From assembly GCA_050287965.1 (NCBI GenBank), contig JBNKCX010000041.1:248001-312000 (forward strand): a DNA stretch of 64,000 bases, in the 5' to 3' direction. This DNA comes from CBFDBF01 sp050287965 (lineage in GTDB: Bacteria; Pseudomonadota; Gammaproteobacteria; Chromatiales; Chromatiaceae). Every line of letters begins with the position of its first letter. Position 1 is the first letter of the stretch. Below the pieces are notes generated by a model, which was not told where the DNA came from, made no database searches, and saw only the letters and a list, made by a program, of their open reading frames with translations. Shown here in pieces: positions 37,843 through 46,715 of the stretch. A program made the position numbers and the translations under genes.

Positions 37843-38002
37843 AAGGAGCCTCGATCAAGTCCAGCACACCCGTGAACCGGAGCTTTCACCCCGGAAGACA
37901 GCAAGAGCACTGAAGGTTAAAATTCAGGAACCCGCCTCTTCGATCAGGGCCCTTTCACAGGTTTTGTTAAGACTTGGTTTCAGAATACCAGAACTGCCCC
38001 GC

Positions 38003-38671
38003 ATGCATGTTATAGAAAACTGGCACACCCCCCCTGCCTCTCTGCAACCGCCGCAAGGCACCATACACTTGTGGCGTATCGATCTGCGACAGCCTGCGGG
38101 TGATCTGCCGGAACTGCTTTCCCGCGACGAACAACAACGGGCAAACCGGTTTATCACCGAACAGGCCCGTAACAGCTTCATCCGCTCCCGGGGCGCCATG
38201 CGTTTCATCCTGAGCCGCTACCTCGGTACCTCTGCTCAGGCTGTGCGCTTCGTCTACGGTGACAGAGGCAAACCTTCTCTGGAAGGTCCACCGTTTCCTA
38301 TCCATTTCAACCTGAGCCACGCGAAAGAGACGGCGCTGTTTGCCGTTGCGACCAACCCCATCGGGATCGACCTGGAGCGACTGCATGACCGGGGTAATCT
38401 CCGTAAAATCGCAGCCCGTATGTTTCCCGAATCTGTGCTGCGAGTGATGGCGGAGTTACACGGGGATGATCACACCCTGGCCTTTTTCCGGTACTGGACC
38501 CACCTCGAATCCTGCGCCAAATGCGGGGGAACGGGACTGTTCGGCCCGAAGCCGGACAGCAGGAACTACTACACGATACACTTCGTTCCGGAACCCGGGT
38601 GGATCTCCTGCGTGGCGAGCACCGATCCCGTCGACGACATCTCCACCTGGAAGACCCTGCGATTCTCTTGA
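38003..38671 (+). CDS. Sfp-type 4'-phosphopantetheinyl transferase
   Basis: About 222 residues. It transfers phosphopantetheine from CoA to carrier proteins. NLSHAKETALFAV, PIGIDLERL (metal-binding Asp/Glu) and WTHLESCAKCGGTGL are the Sfp motifs. The last usually reads W-(S/T)-x-K-E-A with Lys, and here Leu replaces Lys, a departure that may matter for activity. The ATG at 38003 lacks a clear ribosome site, but upstream frames do not look like the family. Since acpS is not next to pdxJ, this enzyme may serve fatty-acid synthesis too, as the single Sfp-type enzyme does in Pseudomonas aeruginosa. Confidence 0.82.
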   Translation: MHVIENWHTPPASLQPPQGTIHLWRIDLRQPAGDLPELLSRDEQQRANRFITEQARNSFIRSRGAMRFILSRYLGTSAQAVRFVYGDRGKPSLEGPPFPIHFNLSHAKETALFAVATNPIGIDLERLHDRGNLRKIAARMFPESVLRVMAELHGDDHTLAFFRYWTHLESCAKCGGTGLFGPKPDSRNYYTIHFVPEPGWISCVASTDPVDDISTWKTLRFS

Positions 38672-38767
38672 TGGGGTTTTCCAGCGACACGGATGATATG
38701 ATAGTTGCCACTGCTCGTACTACGGCGTAAATATACCCCGAAACCAACAGAAACCCAGGTTGACCAA

Positions 38768-39766
38768 ATGGATAAAAAAGGGATTTTAGTCACCGGCGGT
38801 GCCGGTTACATCGGCAGCCACACCTTACGCCAGTTGGGTGAAGCCGGCGAATCGGTGGTTACCCTGGACAACCTCTCCACTGGCTTTGCCGATGCCGTGC
38901 TCTATGGCCCGCTGGTGGAAGGCAACGTAGGCGACAAGGAATTGGTATCCACGATTCTTCGGGAACACGACGTAGACACGGTGCTACATTTTGCCGCCCA
39001 TACCATCGTTCCGGAGTCGGTGGCGGATCCCCTTAAATACTACGGTAATAACACCTGCAACACTCGATACCTGCTGGAATGCTGCCGGGAAGCCGGGGTC
39101 AGGAATTTCGTCTTTTCCTCCACGGCGGCCGTATACGGCATCCCGCCGGCGGGAATTGCCTGGGAAGATTCCCCCACCCAACCCATCAATCCCTACGGCA
39201 CCTCAAAGTTGATGAGCGAATGGATGATCCGTGACCTGTGTCAGGCCGGCGATATGAAGCATGTCATCCTGCGCTATTTCAACGTAGCGGGCTGTGATCC
39301 GGAAGGCCGGATCGGCCAATCAACTGCCAATGCCACTCTCCTGACTAAGGTTGCCTGCGAAACAGCGGTCGGTAAGCGTGAGAGTATTTCCATCTTCGGA
39401 ACCGATTATCCTACGCCGGATGGAACCGGAATACGGGATTATATCCACGTCGAAGACCTGGCTTCCGCGCACGTCAAGGCCCTCGACTACCTCCGCGCCG
39501 GGGGGGAGTCAACCACACTCAACTGCGGATACGGGCATGGTTACAGCGTACGTGAGGTGTTGGATACCGTTGCAAGGATCCACGGACAACCGCTTAACGT
39601 CATCGAGACCGCGCGACGCGCCGGTGACCCCCCGACTCTCATTGCCGGTGTCGATCATATCGGCAAGACCCTGAACTGGGCCCCGCGCTACAACGACCTG
39701 GATACCATCGTACGCACCTCGCTGAACTGGGAGAAAAAGCTCCTGAAACGGGATAGCGACAGATAG
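38768..39766 (+). CDS. galE: UDP-glucose 4-epimerase
   Basis: A 332-residue short-chain dehydrogenase/reductase converting UDP-glucose and UDP-galactose. The NAD loop is VTGGAGYIGSHTLRQL, LDNLSTGF follows, and catalytic Ser-Thr-Ala and Tyr-x3-Lys are in SSTAAVYG and NPYGTSKLMSE. RYFNVAG and GTGIRDYIHVEDLA confirm the family. AGG lies eight bases before the ATG. It uses the product of galU and may supply sugars for envelope polysaccharide. Confidence 0.94.
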   Translation: MDKKGILVTGGAGYIGSHTLRQLGEAGESVVTLDNLSTGFADAVLYGPLVEGNVGDKELVSTILREHDVDTVLHFAAHTIVPESVADPLKYYGNNTCNTRYLLECCREAGVRNFVFSSTAAVYGIPPAGIAWEDSPTQPINPYGTSKLMSEWMIRDLCQAGDMKHVILRYFNVAGCDPEGRIGQSTANATLLTKVACETAVGKRESISIFGTDYPTPDGTGIRDYIHVEDLASAHVKALDYLRAGGESTTLNCGYGHGYSVREVLDTVARIHGQPLNVIETARRAGDPPTLIAGVDHIGKTLNWAPRYNDLDTIVRTSLNWEKKLLKRDSDR

Positions 39767-39841
39767 ATGTATTTCCGGTCCCGTGTTTTTCCCGTACCAT
39801 CCGTACGTTTCTGAACCTGCCAGTGAATATGTAGCCCGTAC

Positions 39842-40651
39842 ATGGAGACCCTGCACATCCTTATCCTTGCCCTGGTCCAGGGGGTAACAGAGTTTCTTCC
39901 CATCTCCAGTTCCGCCCATCTGATCCTGATGCCCCACCTGTTTGGCTTCCCGGATCAGGGCTTGGCTTTCGACGTTGCTGTTCACATCGGTTCCCTGCTG
40001 GCGGTCGTTACCTACTTCCGCAGGGAACTGATCACCATGACCCGGGATTATTTTCGCGCCCTGGGGGCTCCTGAGCAGGCCACGGAAAACTCCCGTCTGG
40101 CGGGACTGCTGCTGTTGGCCACACTCCCCATCGTGTTTTTCGGCGGGATGCTGATCACCGTCGTGGAGACGGACCTGCGTTCCGCGACCGTCATCGCTGT
40201 GGCTACCGTCCTTTTCGGCCTGCTGCTTTTCTGGGTGGATATCCGGGGCCGCAAGGAACGGTCTGAATTTTCCCTCTCCTGGAAAGATGCGCTCGTCATC
40301 GGTCTGTTTCAGGCGCTGGCGATCATTCCCGGTACGTCACGATCCGGAATCACCATCACCGCGGGTTTGATGCTCGGCTTGACGCGGGAGGCGGCTTCAC
40401 GCTTTTCCTTCCTGCTGGCCATACCCACCATTCTGCTTTCCGGCGGACTGGTTACCCTGGAGCTGCTGCGGAGTCCGGACCCGGTCATCTGGCAGGAGCT
40501 GTTCCTGGGCGCCGCCCTCTCCTTCGTTGCAGCGTATCTCTGTATCGAGTTTTTTCTTCGCCTCATCGGCAGAAGCGGAATGTTGCCCTACGTGATCTAT
40601 CGCCTGATACTGGGGGGCGTTATCGCGGCGTTTCTCATTCCGGCCAACTGA
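39842..40651 (+). CDS. uppP: Undecaprenyl-diphosphate phosphatase
   Basis: A 269-residue membrane enzyme recycling the lipid carrier for peptidoglycan and polysaccharide. ALVQGVTEFLPISSSAHLIL holds the catalytic Glu/Ser region, and the PGTSRSGITI motif is the phosphatase loop. About eight transmembrane helices are predicted from the hydrophobic pattern. Follows galE on the same strand after 75 bp. Confidence 0.96.
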   Translation: METLHILILALVQGVTEFLPISSSAHLILMPHLFGFPDQGLAFDVAVHIGSLLAVVTYFRRELITMTRDYFRALGAPEQATENSRLAGLLLLATLPIVFFGGMLITVVETDLRSATVIAVATVLFGLLLFWVDIRGRKERSEFSLSWKDALVIGLFQALAIIPGTSRSGITITAGLMLGLTREAASRFSFLLAIPTILLSGGLVTLELLRSPDPVIWQELFLGAALSFVAAYLCIEFFLRLIGRSGMLPYVIYRLILGGVIAAFLIPAN

Positions 40652-40675
40652 TATGGAACAGCACTTATTTTAGCC

Positions 40676-41398
40676 ATGAAGAATAATCCCCTATCCGGTG
40701 GCGGTTATCTCATCCAGGGGCTGCGCCTGTTGCTGCGGCCCGGCCTGCGCCGCTATCTCATAGCCCCGCTTACCATCAATGTGCTGGTATTCTCGGCCAT
40801 CGGCTGGCTGGGTATTCACTTGTTCGGTGACTTTCTTGATTGGCTCCTGCCGGAGTCCGGCTGGTTGAGCTATCTGCGCTGGCTGCTCTGGCCCTTTTTC
40901 GCCCTGGTCCTGATGCTGATCACCTTCTATACCTTTACCATTGTCGCCAATCTGATTGCCGCACCCTTCAACAGCCTGCTTGCGGAACGGGTGGAGGTCC
41001 TGCTCACCGGCAACCCTCCGTCACAACCCTCCGGCCCGTTTCTGCGGACCATACTCCCCGCCATCCGTTCAGAGTTGGGAAAGATCGCCTACTATCTGCT
41101 CCGGGCAACACCTTTGCTGGTGTTGTCGCTTATTCCGGGTATCAACGTCGTCGCGTCACCTTTGTTGCTGGCGTTCAATGCCTGGTTTCTCAGTCTGGAG
41201 TATCTGGATTATCCCATGGGTAACGGCGGGCTTGCTTTCCGCGAGCAGCTCCCCCGGGTGCGGGGCATGCGTCAAACCGCCCTCGGTTTCGGAGGAACCC
41301 TGATGCTGCTGATGATGATCCCGGTGCTCAATTTTCTGGCCATGCCGGCGGCGGTGGCCGGTGCCACGGCCTTCTGGTGCGGGGAACGGGAAGGCTGA
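40676..41398 (+). CDS. cysZ: CysZ-like EI24-domain membrane protein
   Basis: A 240-residue protein with four main hydrophobic segments. The N-terminal GGYLIQGLRLLLRPGLRRYLIAPL-like opening (shortened: GYLIQGLRLLLRPGLR), the ANLIAAPFNSLLAERVE stretch and LSLEYLDYPMGN near residue 180 are typical of CysZ. CysZ conducts sulfate for cysteine synthesis. It follows uppP by 24 bp; whether it is in one transcript is unknown. Assignment to transport of sulfate is from family only. Confidence 0.88.
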   Translation: MKNNPLSGGGYLIQGLRLLLRPGLRRYLIAPLTINVLVFSAIGWLGIHLFGDFLDWLLPESGWLSYLRWLLWPFFALVLMLITFYTFTIVANLIAAPFNSLLAERVEVLLTGNPPSQPSGPFLRTILPAIRSELGKIAYYLLRATPLLVLSLIPGINVVASPLLLAFNAWFLSLEYLDYPMGNGGLAFREQLPRVRGMRQTALGFGGTLMLLMMIPVLNFLAMPAAVAGATAFWCGEREG

Positions 41399-41444
41399 CG
41401 GAAAGCTCCGGTCCGTCTGCTTGAGACCCGGCGGATTACCTGCG

Positions 41445-42620
41445 TTATCCGGCCTTTCCCAGGAACCCGGCGATCCGTCGCACCCCCTCCTCCAGCTTCT
41501 CCCTGTCCGTGGTATAAGCGAACCGTATATGCCTCTCGGGGCGGTTGATACCGAAATCGCGTCCCGGGGTCACCGCCACTCCGGCCCGCTCCAGGAGTTC
41601 GCCGGCAAACCGGAAGCTGTCATCAGTGAGTGCGGAACAGTCACCGTACAGATAGAAAGCCCCTTCCGGAACCACGGGGAACCTGAACCCCAGTCGGGCC
41701 AGCGCCGGGAGAAGATAGTCACGGCGTTGCCGAAACTCCTCCCGCCGCTGTTTCAGGATGGCCTCCGTCTCGTCACCAAACGCCGCCAGGGCCGCGTACT
41801 GGGCAGGTGTAGGAGCCGAGAGAAAGATATTCTGAGCCAGACGGTCGATGGCCTCCACGTATCCCTCCGGCGCCACCAGCCATCCCAGTCGCCAGCCTGT
41901 CATACCGAAATATTTGGAGAAACTGTTGATCACAAACACATCGTCGCCCAGGGTCAGGGCCGTTCCGCTGTCACCGTCATATACAAGCCCCTGGTAGATC
42001 TCATCCACGATCAAAATACCGCCTCTGTCCCGGACCACTTGCCGGATAGCGGCCAGCTCTTCCGGCGTGAGCAGGGTTCCGGTGGGATTGGACGGAGAGG
42101 CCACCAATACCGCCCGGGTGCGCCCGGTCCAGGCCGACGCTACCGACTCCGCGTCCAGCTGATAGCGCGTCTCCGGACCTACCGGCAGCGCGACCGGCTC
42201 CCCTCCCAGCAGATAAACGAAATGCCGGTTGCAGGGATACCCCGGATCGGCCATAAGCACCTCTTCACCGGGATTTATCAGAATGCTTAAAACCAGCTGC
42301 AGGGCCCCGGAAGAGCCCGGCGTGATCACAATCCGCTCAGGATCGACCACGGTTCCGTAGCGTCGGCGATAAAAAGCCGCGATCTCCCGGCGCAGCTCCG
42401 GGATACCCAGGGCCGGGGTATAGTGGGTCCGACCTTCTTCCAGCGCCTGCTGACCGGCCCTGGTGATCGGTAACGGTGTCTCGAAATCCGGCTCGCCCAC
42501 CTCCATATGGACAATGGAACGACCCGCCGCCTCCAGCTCCCGAGCTCGCGCCAGCAGCTTCATCACATAGAACGGCTGGATCCTCTCCATCCTGCCGGCA
42601 ATATTCGGCTTCTGCCCCAC
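41445..42620 (-). CDS. PLP-dependent aminotransferase, class I
   Basis: A 391-residue fold-type I aminotransferase. Signatures are VGEPDFETP, YTPALGIPELR, SPSNPTGT, the DEIYQGL aspartate contacting the pyridine ring, and the Schiff-base lysine in NSFSKYFGMTGWRLGW. C-terminal HIRFAYTT carries the substrate carboxylate Arg. Start is GTG at 42620 with GGAGG five bases upstream. An aspartate or alanine aminotransferase-like activity is likely, but the substrate cannot be fixed. Confidence 0.9.
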   Translation of the reverse strand: MGQKPNIAGRMERIQPFYVMKLLARARELEAAGRSIVHMEVGEPDFETPLPITRAGQQALEEGRTHYTPALGIPELRREIAAFYRRRYGTVVDPERIVITPGSSGALQLVLSILINPGEEVLMADPGYPCNRHFVYLLGGEPVALPVGPETRYQLDAESVASAWTGRTRAVLVASPSNPTGTLLTPEELAAIRQVVRDRGGILIVDEIYQGLVYDGDSGTALTLGDDVFVINSFSKYFGMTGWRLGWLVAPEGYVEAIDRLAQNIFLSAPTPAQYAALAAFGDETEAILKQRREEFRQRRDYLLPALARLGFRFPVVPEGAFYLYGDCSALTDDSFRFAGELLERAGVAVTPGRDFGINRPERHIRFAYTTDREKLEEGVRRIAGFLGKAG

Positions 42621-42717
42621 TGCGCCTCCAACTTTTTTGTTTTCTTCAACTCACCTTATCCTACTCTATCTGGCTCACGGAGTTTCCTCCATTGTGATCT
42701 TCCGAGGCACTCCGACC

Positions 42718-42746
42718 TTGCCCGATCTAGGCTATTCTGGTATAGA
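42718..42746 (+). promoter_or_regulatory. Sigma-70 promoter candidate for dksA
   Basis: TTGCCC (42718-42723) and TATAGA (42741-42746) are 17 bp apart and end 39 bp before the dksA ATG. Confidence 0.55.
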
Positions 42747-42785
42747 TACCGGCCTTAAATTTAGAGGTTTGTCAGGAGTCCGTTA

Positions 42786-43229
42786 ATGACTGCCAAAAAA
42801 AAGCAGGAACAAGTGTTAAGTGGCCCCTTTGGCTTTACGCCCTATAAGGTTAAAAAGGGCGAGGAGTACATGAATGAGAAGCAAGAGGCCCACTTTCGCG
42901 CCATCCTTCTGGCATGGAAAAGGGAGTTGATGGAAGAGGTCGACCGGACCGTACACCATATGCAGGATGAGGCAGCAAATTTCCCCGATCCCAATGACCG
43001 CGCCAGCCAGGAATCGGAATTCAGTCTGGAATTACGCACCCGAGACCGGGAGCGAAAGCTTATCAAGAAGATCGAGGATACCCTATCCCTCATCGATAGC
43101 CATGAATATGGCTTCTGCGAGTCCTGTGGAGTGGAGATCGGCATCCGCCGTCTGGAAGCACGTCCCACCGCAACGCTCTGTATCGACTGCAAAACCCTGG
43201 ATGAGATCCGCGAAAAACAGATGAGCTGA
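42786..43229 (+). CDS. dksA: RNA polymerase-binding transcription factor DksA
   Basis: A 147-residue coiled-coil protein that enters the secondary channel of RNA polymerase and, with ppGpp, controls stable RNA and amino-acid promoters. The coiled-coil tip has the acidic DPNDRASQE segment (Asp68, Asp71, Ala73). Four zinc cysteines are at 111, 114, 132 and 135. AGGAG lies seven bases before the ATG. A terminator follows before gluQ, as in E. coli. Confidence 0.96.
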   Translation: MTAKKKQEQVLSGPFGFTPYKVKKGEEYMNEKQEAHFRAILLAWKRELMEEVDRTVHHMQDEAANFPDPNDRASQESEFSLELRTRDRERKLIKKIEDTLSLIDSHEYGFCESCGVEIGIRRLEARPTATLCIDCKTLDEIREKQMS

Positions 43230-43264
43230 CCCATCTCACCACGAGTGCATAGTGATATCTTAGG

Positions 43265-43290
43265 AAGCCGGCAACCGCCGGCTTTTTTCT
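43265..43290 (+). terminator. Rho-independent terminator between dksA and gluQ
   Basis: An 8-bp stem AAGCCGGC/GCCGGCTT with loop AACC runs into a TTTTTT tract. It lies 35 bp after dksA and ends 13 bp before gluQ, so gluQ expression depends on readthrough or its own promoter. In Shigella and E. coli a terminator in this same position limits gluQ expression. Confidence 0.95.
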
Positions 43291-43302
43291 GTTTCATAGC
43301 CA

Positions 43303-44199
43303 ATGAATGACGCCTACACCTATCGCGGCCGCTTTGCCCCTTCACCCACGGGCCCACTCCATTTCGGGTCTCTGGTGGCGGCCATGGGCAGCTTTCTGGA
43401 CGCCCGCAGTCAGGGGGGGCAATGGCTGGTTCGTATCGAGGATATCGATCCGCCACGCGAGAAAAAAGGGGCAGCCGACGGAATACTGCGTACCTTGGAG
43501 GCCTTCGGCCTGGAATGGGATGGTGCGGTACTGCGTCAGAGCAGCCGCCTGGAGGCCTATGTTGACGCCGCACGGGATCTGCTGACACGAGACCTGGCTT
43601 ACCCCTGCAGCTGCAGCCGGAAGGAGATCGCGGACAGCGGGATAGTGGGTATCGAAGGCCCCGTCTACCCGGGTCATTGCCGTGACGGAGGCAATACCGA
43701 TGGTGGCAACAGCGCCCTTCGCGTAATAACCGACGGTGCGGCCATTTTCTTTTCTGACCGGATTGCCGGGACCCTGACCCAGAAACTCGATACGGATATC
43801 GGGGATTTCGTGATCCGGCGTAGAGACGGCCTCACGGCCTACCAGTTGGCGGTTGTGGTGGATGACGCCTTCCAGGGTATCACCCACGTGGTTCGCGGTG
43901 CCGACCTGCTGCTCTCCACTCCCCGCCAGATATATCTGCAGCGCCTTCTCGGGCTGTCTGAACCGAACTACGCGCACTTACCTGTGGTTCTCGATGAGAA
44001 TGGTGAAAAATTGAGCAAGCAGAGCCGGGCGCAACCTGTGGAAAACCACAACCCCCTGCCCGCCCTGCTGGAGGCGTACGTCTTCCTGGGTCAATCGGCT
44101 CCCGAAGAACAACCATCCGGTGTGGAGGAGTTCTGGCAATGGGCAACAACCCAATGGGACGCCGGCAGAATTCCCTTTCCCGAGGTCGGAGGCCGTTAA
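43303..44199 (+). CDS. gluQ: Glutamyl-Q tRNA(Asp) synthetase
   Basis: A 298-residue truncated GluRS paralogue that attaches glutamate to queuosine of tRNA-Asp. FAPSPTGPLHFGSLVAA holds the HIGH-like HFGS and KLSKQSRAQ holds the KMSKS-like motif. The zinc site has Cys residues in YPCSCSRKEI and a later HCRDG. The anticodon-binding domain of GluRS is missing, as in the family. It lies close after the dksA terminator. Confidence 0.95.
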   Translation: MNDAYTYRGRFAPSPTGPLHFGSLVAAMGSFLDARSQGGQWLVRIEDIDPPREKKGAADGILRTLEAFGLEWDGAVLRQSSRLEAYVDAARDLLTRDLAYPCSCSRKEIADSGIVGIEGPVYPGHCRDGGNTDGGNSALRVITDGAAIFFSDRIAGTLTQKLDTDIGDFVIRRRDGLTAYQLAVVVDDAFQGITHVVRGADLLLSTPRQIYLQRLLGLSEPNYAHLPVVLDENGEKLSKQSRAQPVENHNPLPALLEAYVFLGQSAPEEQPSGVEEFWQWATTQWDAGRIPFPEVGGR

Positions 44200-44289
44200 G
44201 GGGATGCCGAACGCCCCTTTTCAGGGTAAAGTTTTTCCCCTGGTACGCCGAAATAGTGTGAATACACCCATTAATCAAAAGGCCAATCC

Positions 44290-45525
44290 ATGAAGGATCA
44301 ATATAAGATCGTTTTCAGCGGAACCCTTAAGGAAGGTACAGACCAGGGTGAGTTTATTGAGAAATTCTGCCGCTATTTCAAGGTATCCGACAAACAGGCC
44401 CAAACCCTGGTAAATGCCGGACGGAAGGTGGTGATAAAGAAAAACCTCAGCGCCGAAGAAGGCTCCAAATACCTTGCGGTGCTGGAGAAATTGGGCATGG
44501 AGGTGCATCTGGAGGCGATGGAGCCAATAGGCCTGTCCCTGGAACCGATGGAGACGGAGACGGAAACCCGCGCACGGCAACCGCAAGCGGAGCCCGCGCG
44601 GCCGACATGCCCCAAATGCGGCTCGCAGCGGCTGGAAACAGGAGAATGCCTCGACTGCGGGATTATCATCGCCAAATACGTGGAATCCGGCATGGGGAGA
44701 GAGATCCCTCCGCCGGATCAGGATCCCTACCGGGTATCAGATAAGACCCGTAACGTGGAGCCCGAATACCACGGCGAGCTGATGCCGATATCCGTCCCCG
44801 CCGGCCACGGCTGGACCTGGATCGCTGATGGATTCAATCTGTTCCGGCGCAACGCTTTCGCCTGGATAGGCGCCTTTCTGGTATTCATAGTGCTCTACTT
44901 TCTGCTCAACGCCGTTCCTTTCGTCGGCCCTCTGGCCACCTCGCTGCTCTCCCCCGTCATTGGTGCAGGATTCATGATCGGATGCCTGGAGCAGGATCAG
45001 GGCGGCCAGTTCCGGGTCGGCCATCTGTTCAGCGGCTTCCAGCAAAACGCCGGCCAACTGGTACTGGTGGGCGCAATCTACCTCGGTGCCACAATCCTGG
45101 TTTTCGTCATCGCCGGATTACTGACCCTGGGGGGCGCCTTCACCGCCGCCCTCGGCGGCATGGATCAACTGGCGGCACAGGATCCGGAAGCCGCTGCGGC
45201 CGCATTGGATCCGAACAACTTGCTCCTGTTCTTTCTGGTCTCAATGGCGCTCCTCCTGCCGGTTGTCATGACCTACTGGTTTGCACCGTCCCTGGTTGCA
45301 CTGGAAGGGCTCCCAGCCCTGGAAGCGATGAAACTCAGCTTCCAGGGTTGTATCAAGAACATGATCCCCTTCCTGGTGTATGGGTTTGCTTCCACCGTGC
45401 TGATGTTTATAGCGGCCCTGCCCTTCTTCCTGGGGTTGTTCGTGCTTATACCCGCGCTTACCGCATCCATCTATGCCGCCTATCGGGATATCTACCGCGG
45501 CAGGATGGCGGAAGTTAGAAGTTAG
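44290..45525 (+). CDS. BPSS1780-type membrane protein with zinc ribbon
   Basis: A 411-residue protein. The N-terminal ~75 residues form a small soluble domain (YKIVFSGTLKEGTDQGEF), repeating a pattern seen in other bacterial membrane proteins of unknown role. Residues ~105-125 form a CPKCGS...CLDCG zinc ribbon. From ~165 on there are five or six transmembrane helices resembling BPSS1780 proteins (DGFNLFRRNAFAWIGAFLVF, shortened). Function unknown. The last four residues (EVRS) and the stop codon are encoded by the heptad repeat at 45511, so the original C-terminus was probably altered. Confidence 0.8.
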   Translation: MKDQYKIVFSGTLKEGTDQGEFIEKFCRYFKVSDKQAQTLVNAGRKVVIKKNLSAEEGSKYLAVLEKLGMEVHLEAMEPIGLSLEPMETETETRARQPQAEPARPTCPKCGSQRLETGECLDCGIIIAKYVESGMGREIPPPDQDPYRVSDKTRNVEPEYHGELMPISVPAGHGWTWIADGFNLFRRNAFAWIGAFLVFIVLYFLLNAVPFVGPLATSLLSPVIGAGFMIGCLEQDQGGQFRVGHLFSGFQQNAGQLVLVGAIYLGATILVFVIAGLLTLGGAFTAALGGMDQLAAQDPEAAAAALDPNNLLLFFLVSMALLLPVVMTYWFAPSLVALEGLPALEAMKLSFQGCIKNMIPFLVYGFASTVLMFIAALPFFLGLFVLIPALTASIYAAYRDIYRGRMAEVRS

Positions 45526-45545
45526 AAGTTGGAAGTTGGAAGTTG
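45511..45545. repeat. Heptamer array carrying a gene's stop codon
   Basis: Five 7-bp units (GAAGTTA x2, GAAGTTG x3) run from inside the preceding membrane-protein gene across its TAG (45523-45525) to 12 bp before the end of the convergent GNAT gene. Apart from one A-to-G change per unit they are uniform. Confidence 0.9.
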
Positions 45546-45557
45546 TCGGCCCGGAGG

Positions 45558-46715
45558 TTACCGGCCTGACAACGGGCGCAGCAGGAAGCGCAGGATGCGT
45601 GACAGGAGACGTTTCACCGGCTGACCGACTATGTGCTTGGCGGCGAAAAACATCCCTCTCGGCGTCGCGGGATTGAAGGCCATATAACCGAAATAGTCGC
45701 GACTGTCCTTCATCCATTTCTCTTTATAATCCTCTTCCCCCAACCCGAAGTCTATTTTCTCTACATGGTCCCGGTCCAGGACATGGGCAAGCATGTGACT
45801 GGTCAACACCACACCCGGTGCCAGTTTCTTATAGTCCTCGTGGTAGGCCAGTCGCATGCAATGAGCGACCCCCCCGGAGACGATCCAGAACTGTCCGGCA
45901 ATGGGTCGGCCGTCCAGCTTCAAGACTCCAAGACGCAGGAAACCATCCTCGGCAGCCAACCTCATTAGCCTCAACATCGGTCGTGAGGCCATGGAGGCCG
46001 GTGATTTCCAACTCTCAACCGTGGCGAGAACGTAGTCGTCTATACCTTTCTGCAGTTCCTCGGGTGCGATCTTGCCGGCATAAATATCAACCCCCAGTTC
46101 TCCGGCCTTTTCCAGGTTGCGCTGCCGTCGCCGGACATTGTATCGATGGTTGGAGCTTCTGCTCGCAAAGTAATCGTCGAACCTGAGACCGGCGGTATCT
46201 TCGTAACGGTTAAAGGAGTTGGCATAGGGCTGCACCCAGAACCCGCTTTCTTTCAGGGCCCGCTCCACGAATACGGCCAACTCAGATCCGGCCTCCACCG
46301 GCCATAACCGCAGGACATCGATGACATAGGGGTGCAGATAACTCTTCCTGTCCCGTATCGCTTTTAAGAGCACCACCAATATGTCCATGGGCGGGATATC
46401 CATGGAGGGATTGAAGAGCAGGCAAAGAACCGAGTAATTCTCCTGATGGCCGATGGACGCCAGGGTCTTTGCAAAGGGAACGGCCCCGTCAAACAGGGTC
46501 AGGCGCAGAGGGGCGAGCAAAAGCGGTCTGCCGGCGGAATCCTCAACCGTATACAGCTGTAACTCATCCACCTCCCACATATATTCCATCAGGAATTCAA
46601 ACCACGGTCGGGTATGAAAAAACCCCTCCCTTTCCGCCTGTTCCAGCAACGGAGCATAGCGCTCGGGCAGTTCTGAATAGCCCTTATAACATCGGACGCT
46701 CAAACCGGAACTCAT
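45558..46715 (-). CDS. GNAT/FemAB-like acyltransferase (HprK-A cluster)
   Basis: A 385-residue protein of the CelD/BcsL or FemAB-related acyltransferase group. The N-terminal half has FFHTRPWFEFLMEY. The C-terminal half shows the GNAT-like KLDGRPIAGQFWIVSGG, RLAYHEDYKKLAPGVVL, and DFGLGEEDYKEKWM. Such proteins transfer amino-acyl or acyl groups to cell-envelope, polysaccharide or peptide substrates. Its start overlaps the hprK-like gene by 4 bp (46712-46715), so they are coupled. Substrate unknown; likely a partner of the kinase and the PqqD-like protein. Confidence 0.8.
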   Translation of the reverse strand: MSSGLSVRCYKGYSELPERYAPLLEQAEREGFFHTRPWFEFLMEYMWEVDELQLYTVEDSAGRPLLLAPLRLTLFDGAVPFAKTLASIGHQENYSVLCLLFNPSMDIPPMDILVVLLKAIRDRKSYLHPYVIDVLRLWPVEAGSELAVFVERALKESGFWVQPYANSFNRYEDTAGLRFDDYFASRSSNHRYNVRRRQRNLEKAGELGVDIYAGKIAPEELQKGIDDYVLATVESWKSPASMASRPMLRLMRLAAEDGFLRLGVLKLDGRPIAGQFWIVSGGVAHCMRLAYHEDYKKLAPGVVLTSHMLAHVLDRDHVEKIDFGLGEEDYKEKWMKDSRDYFGYMAFNPATPRGMFFAAKHIVGQPVKRLLSRILRFLLRPLSGR

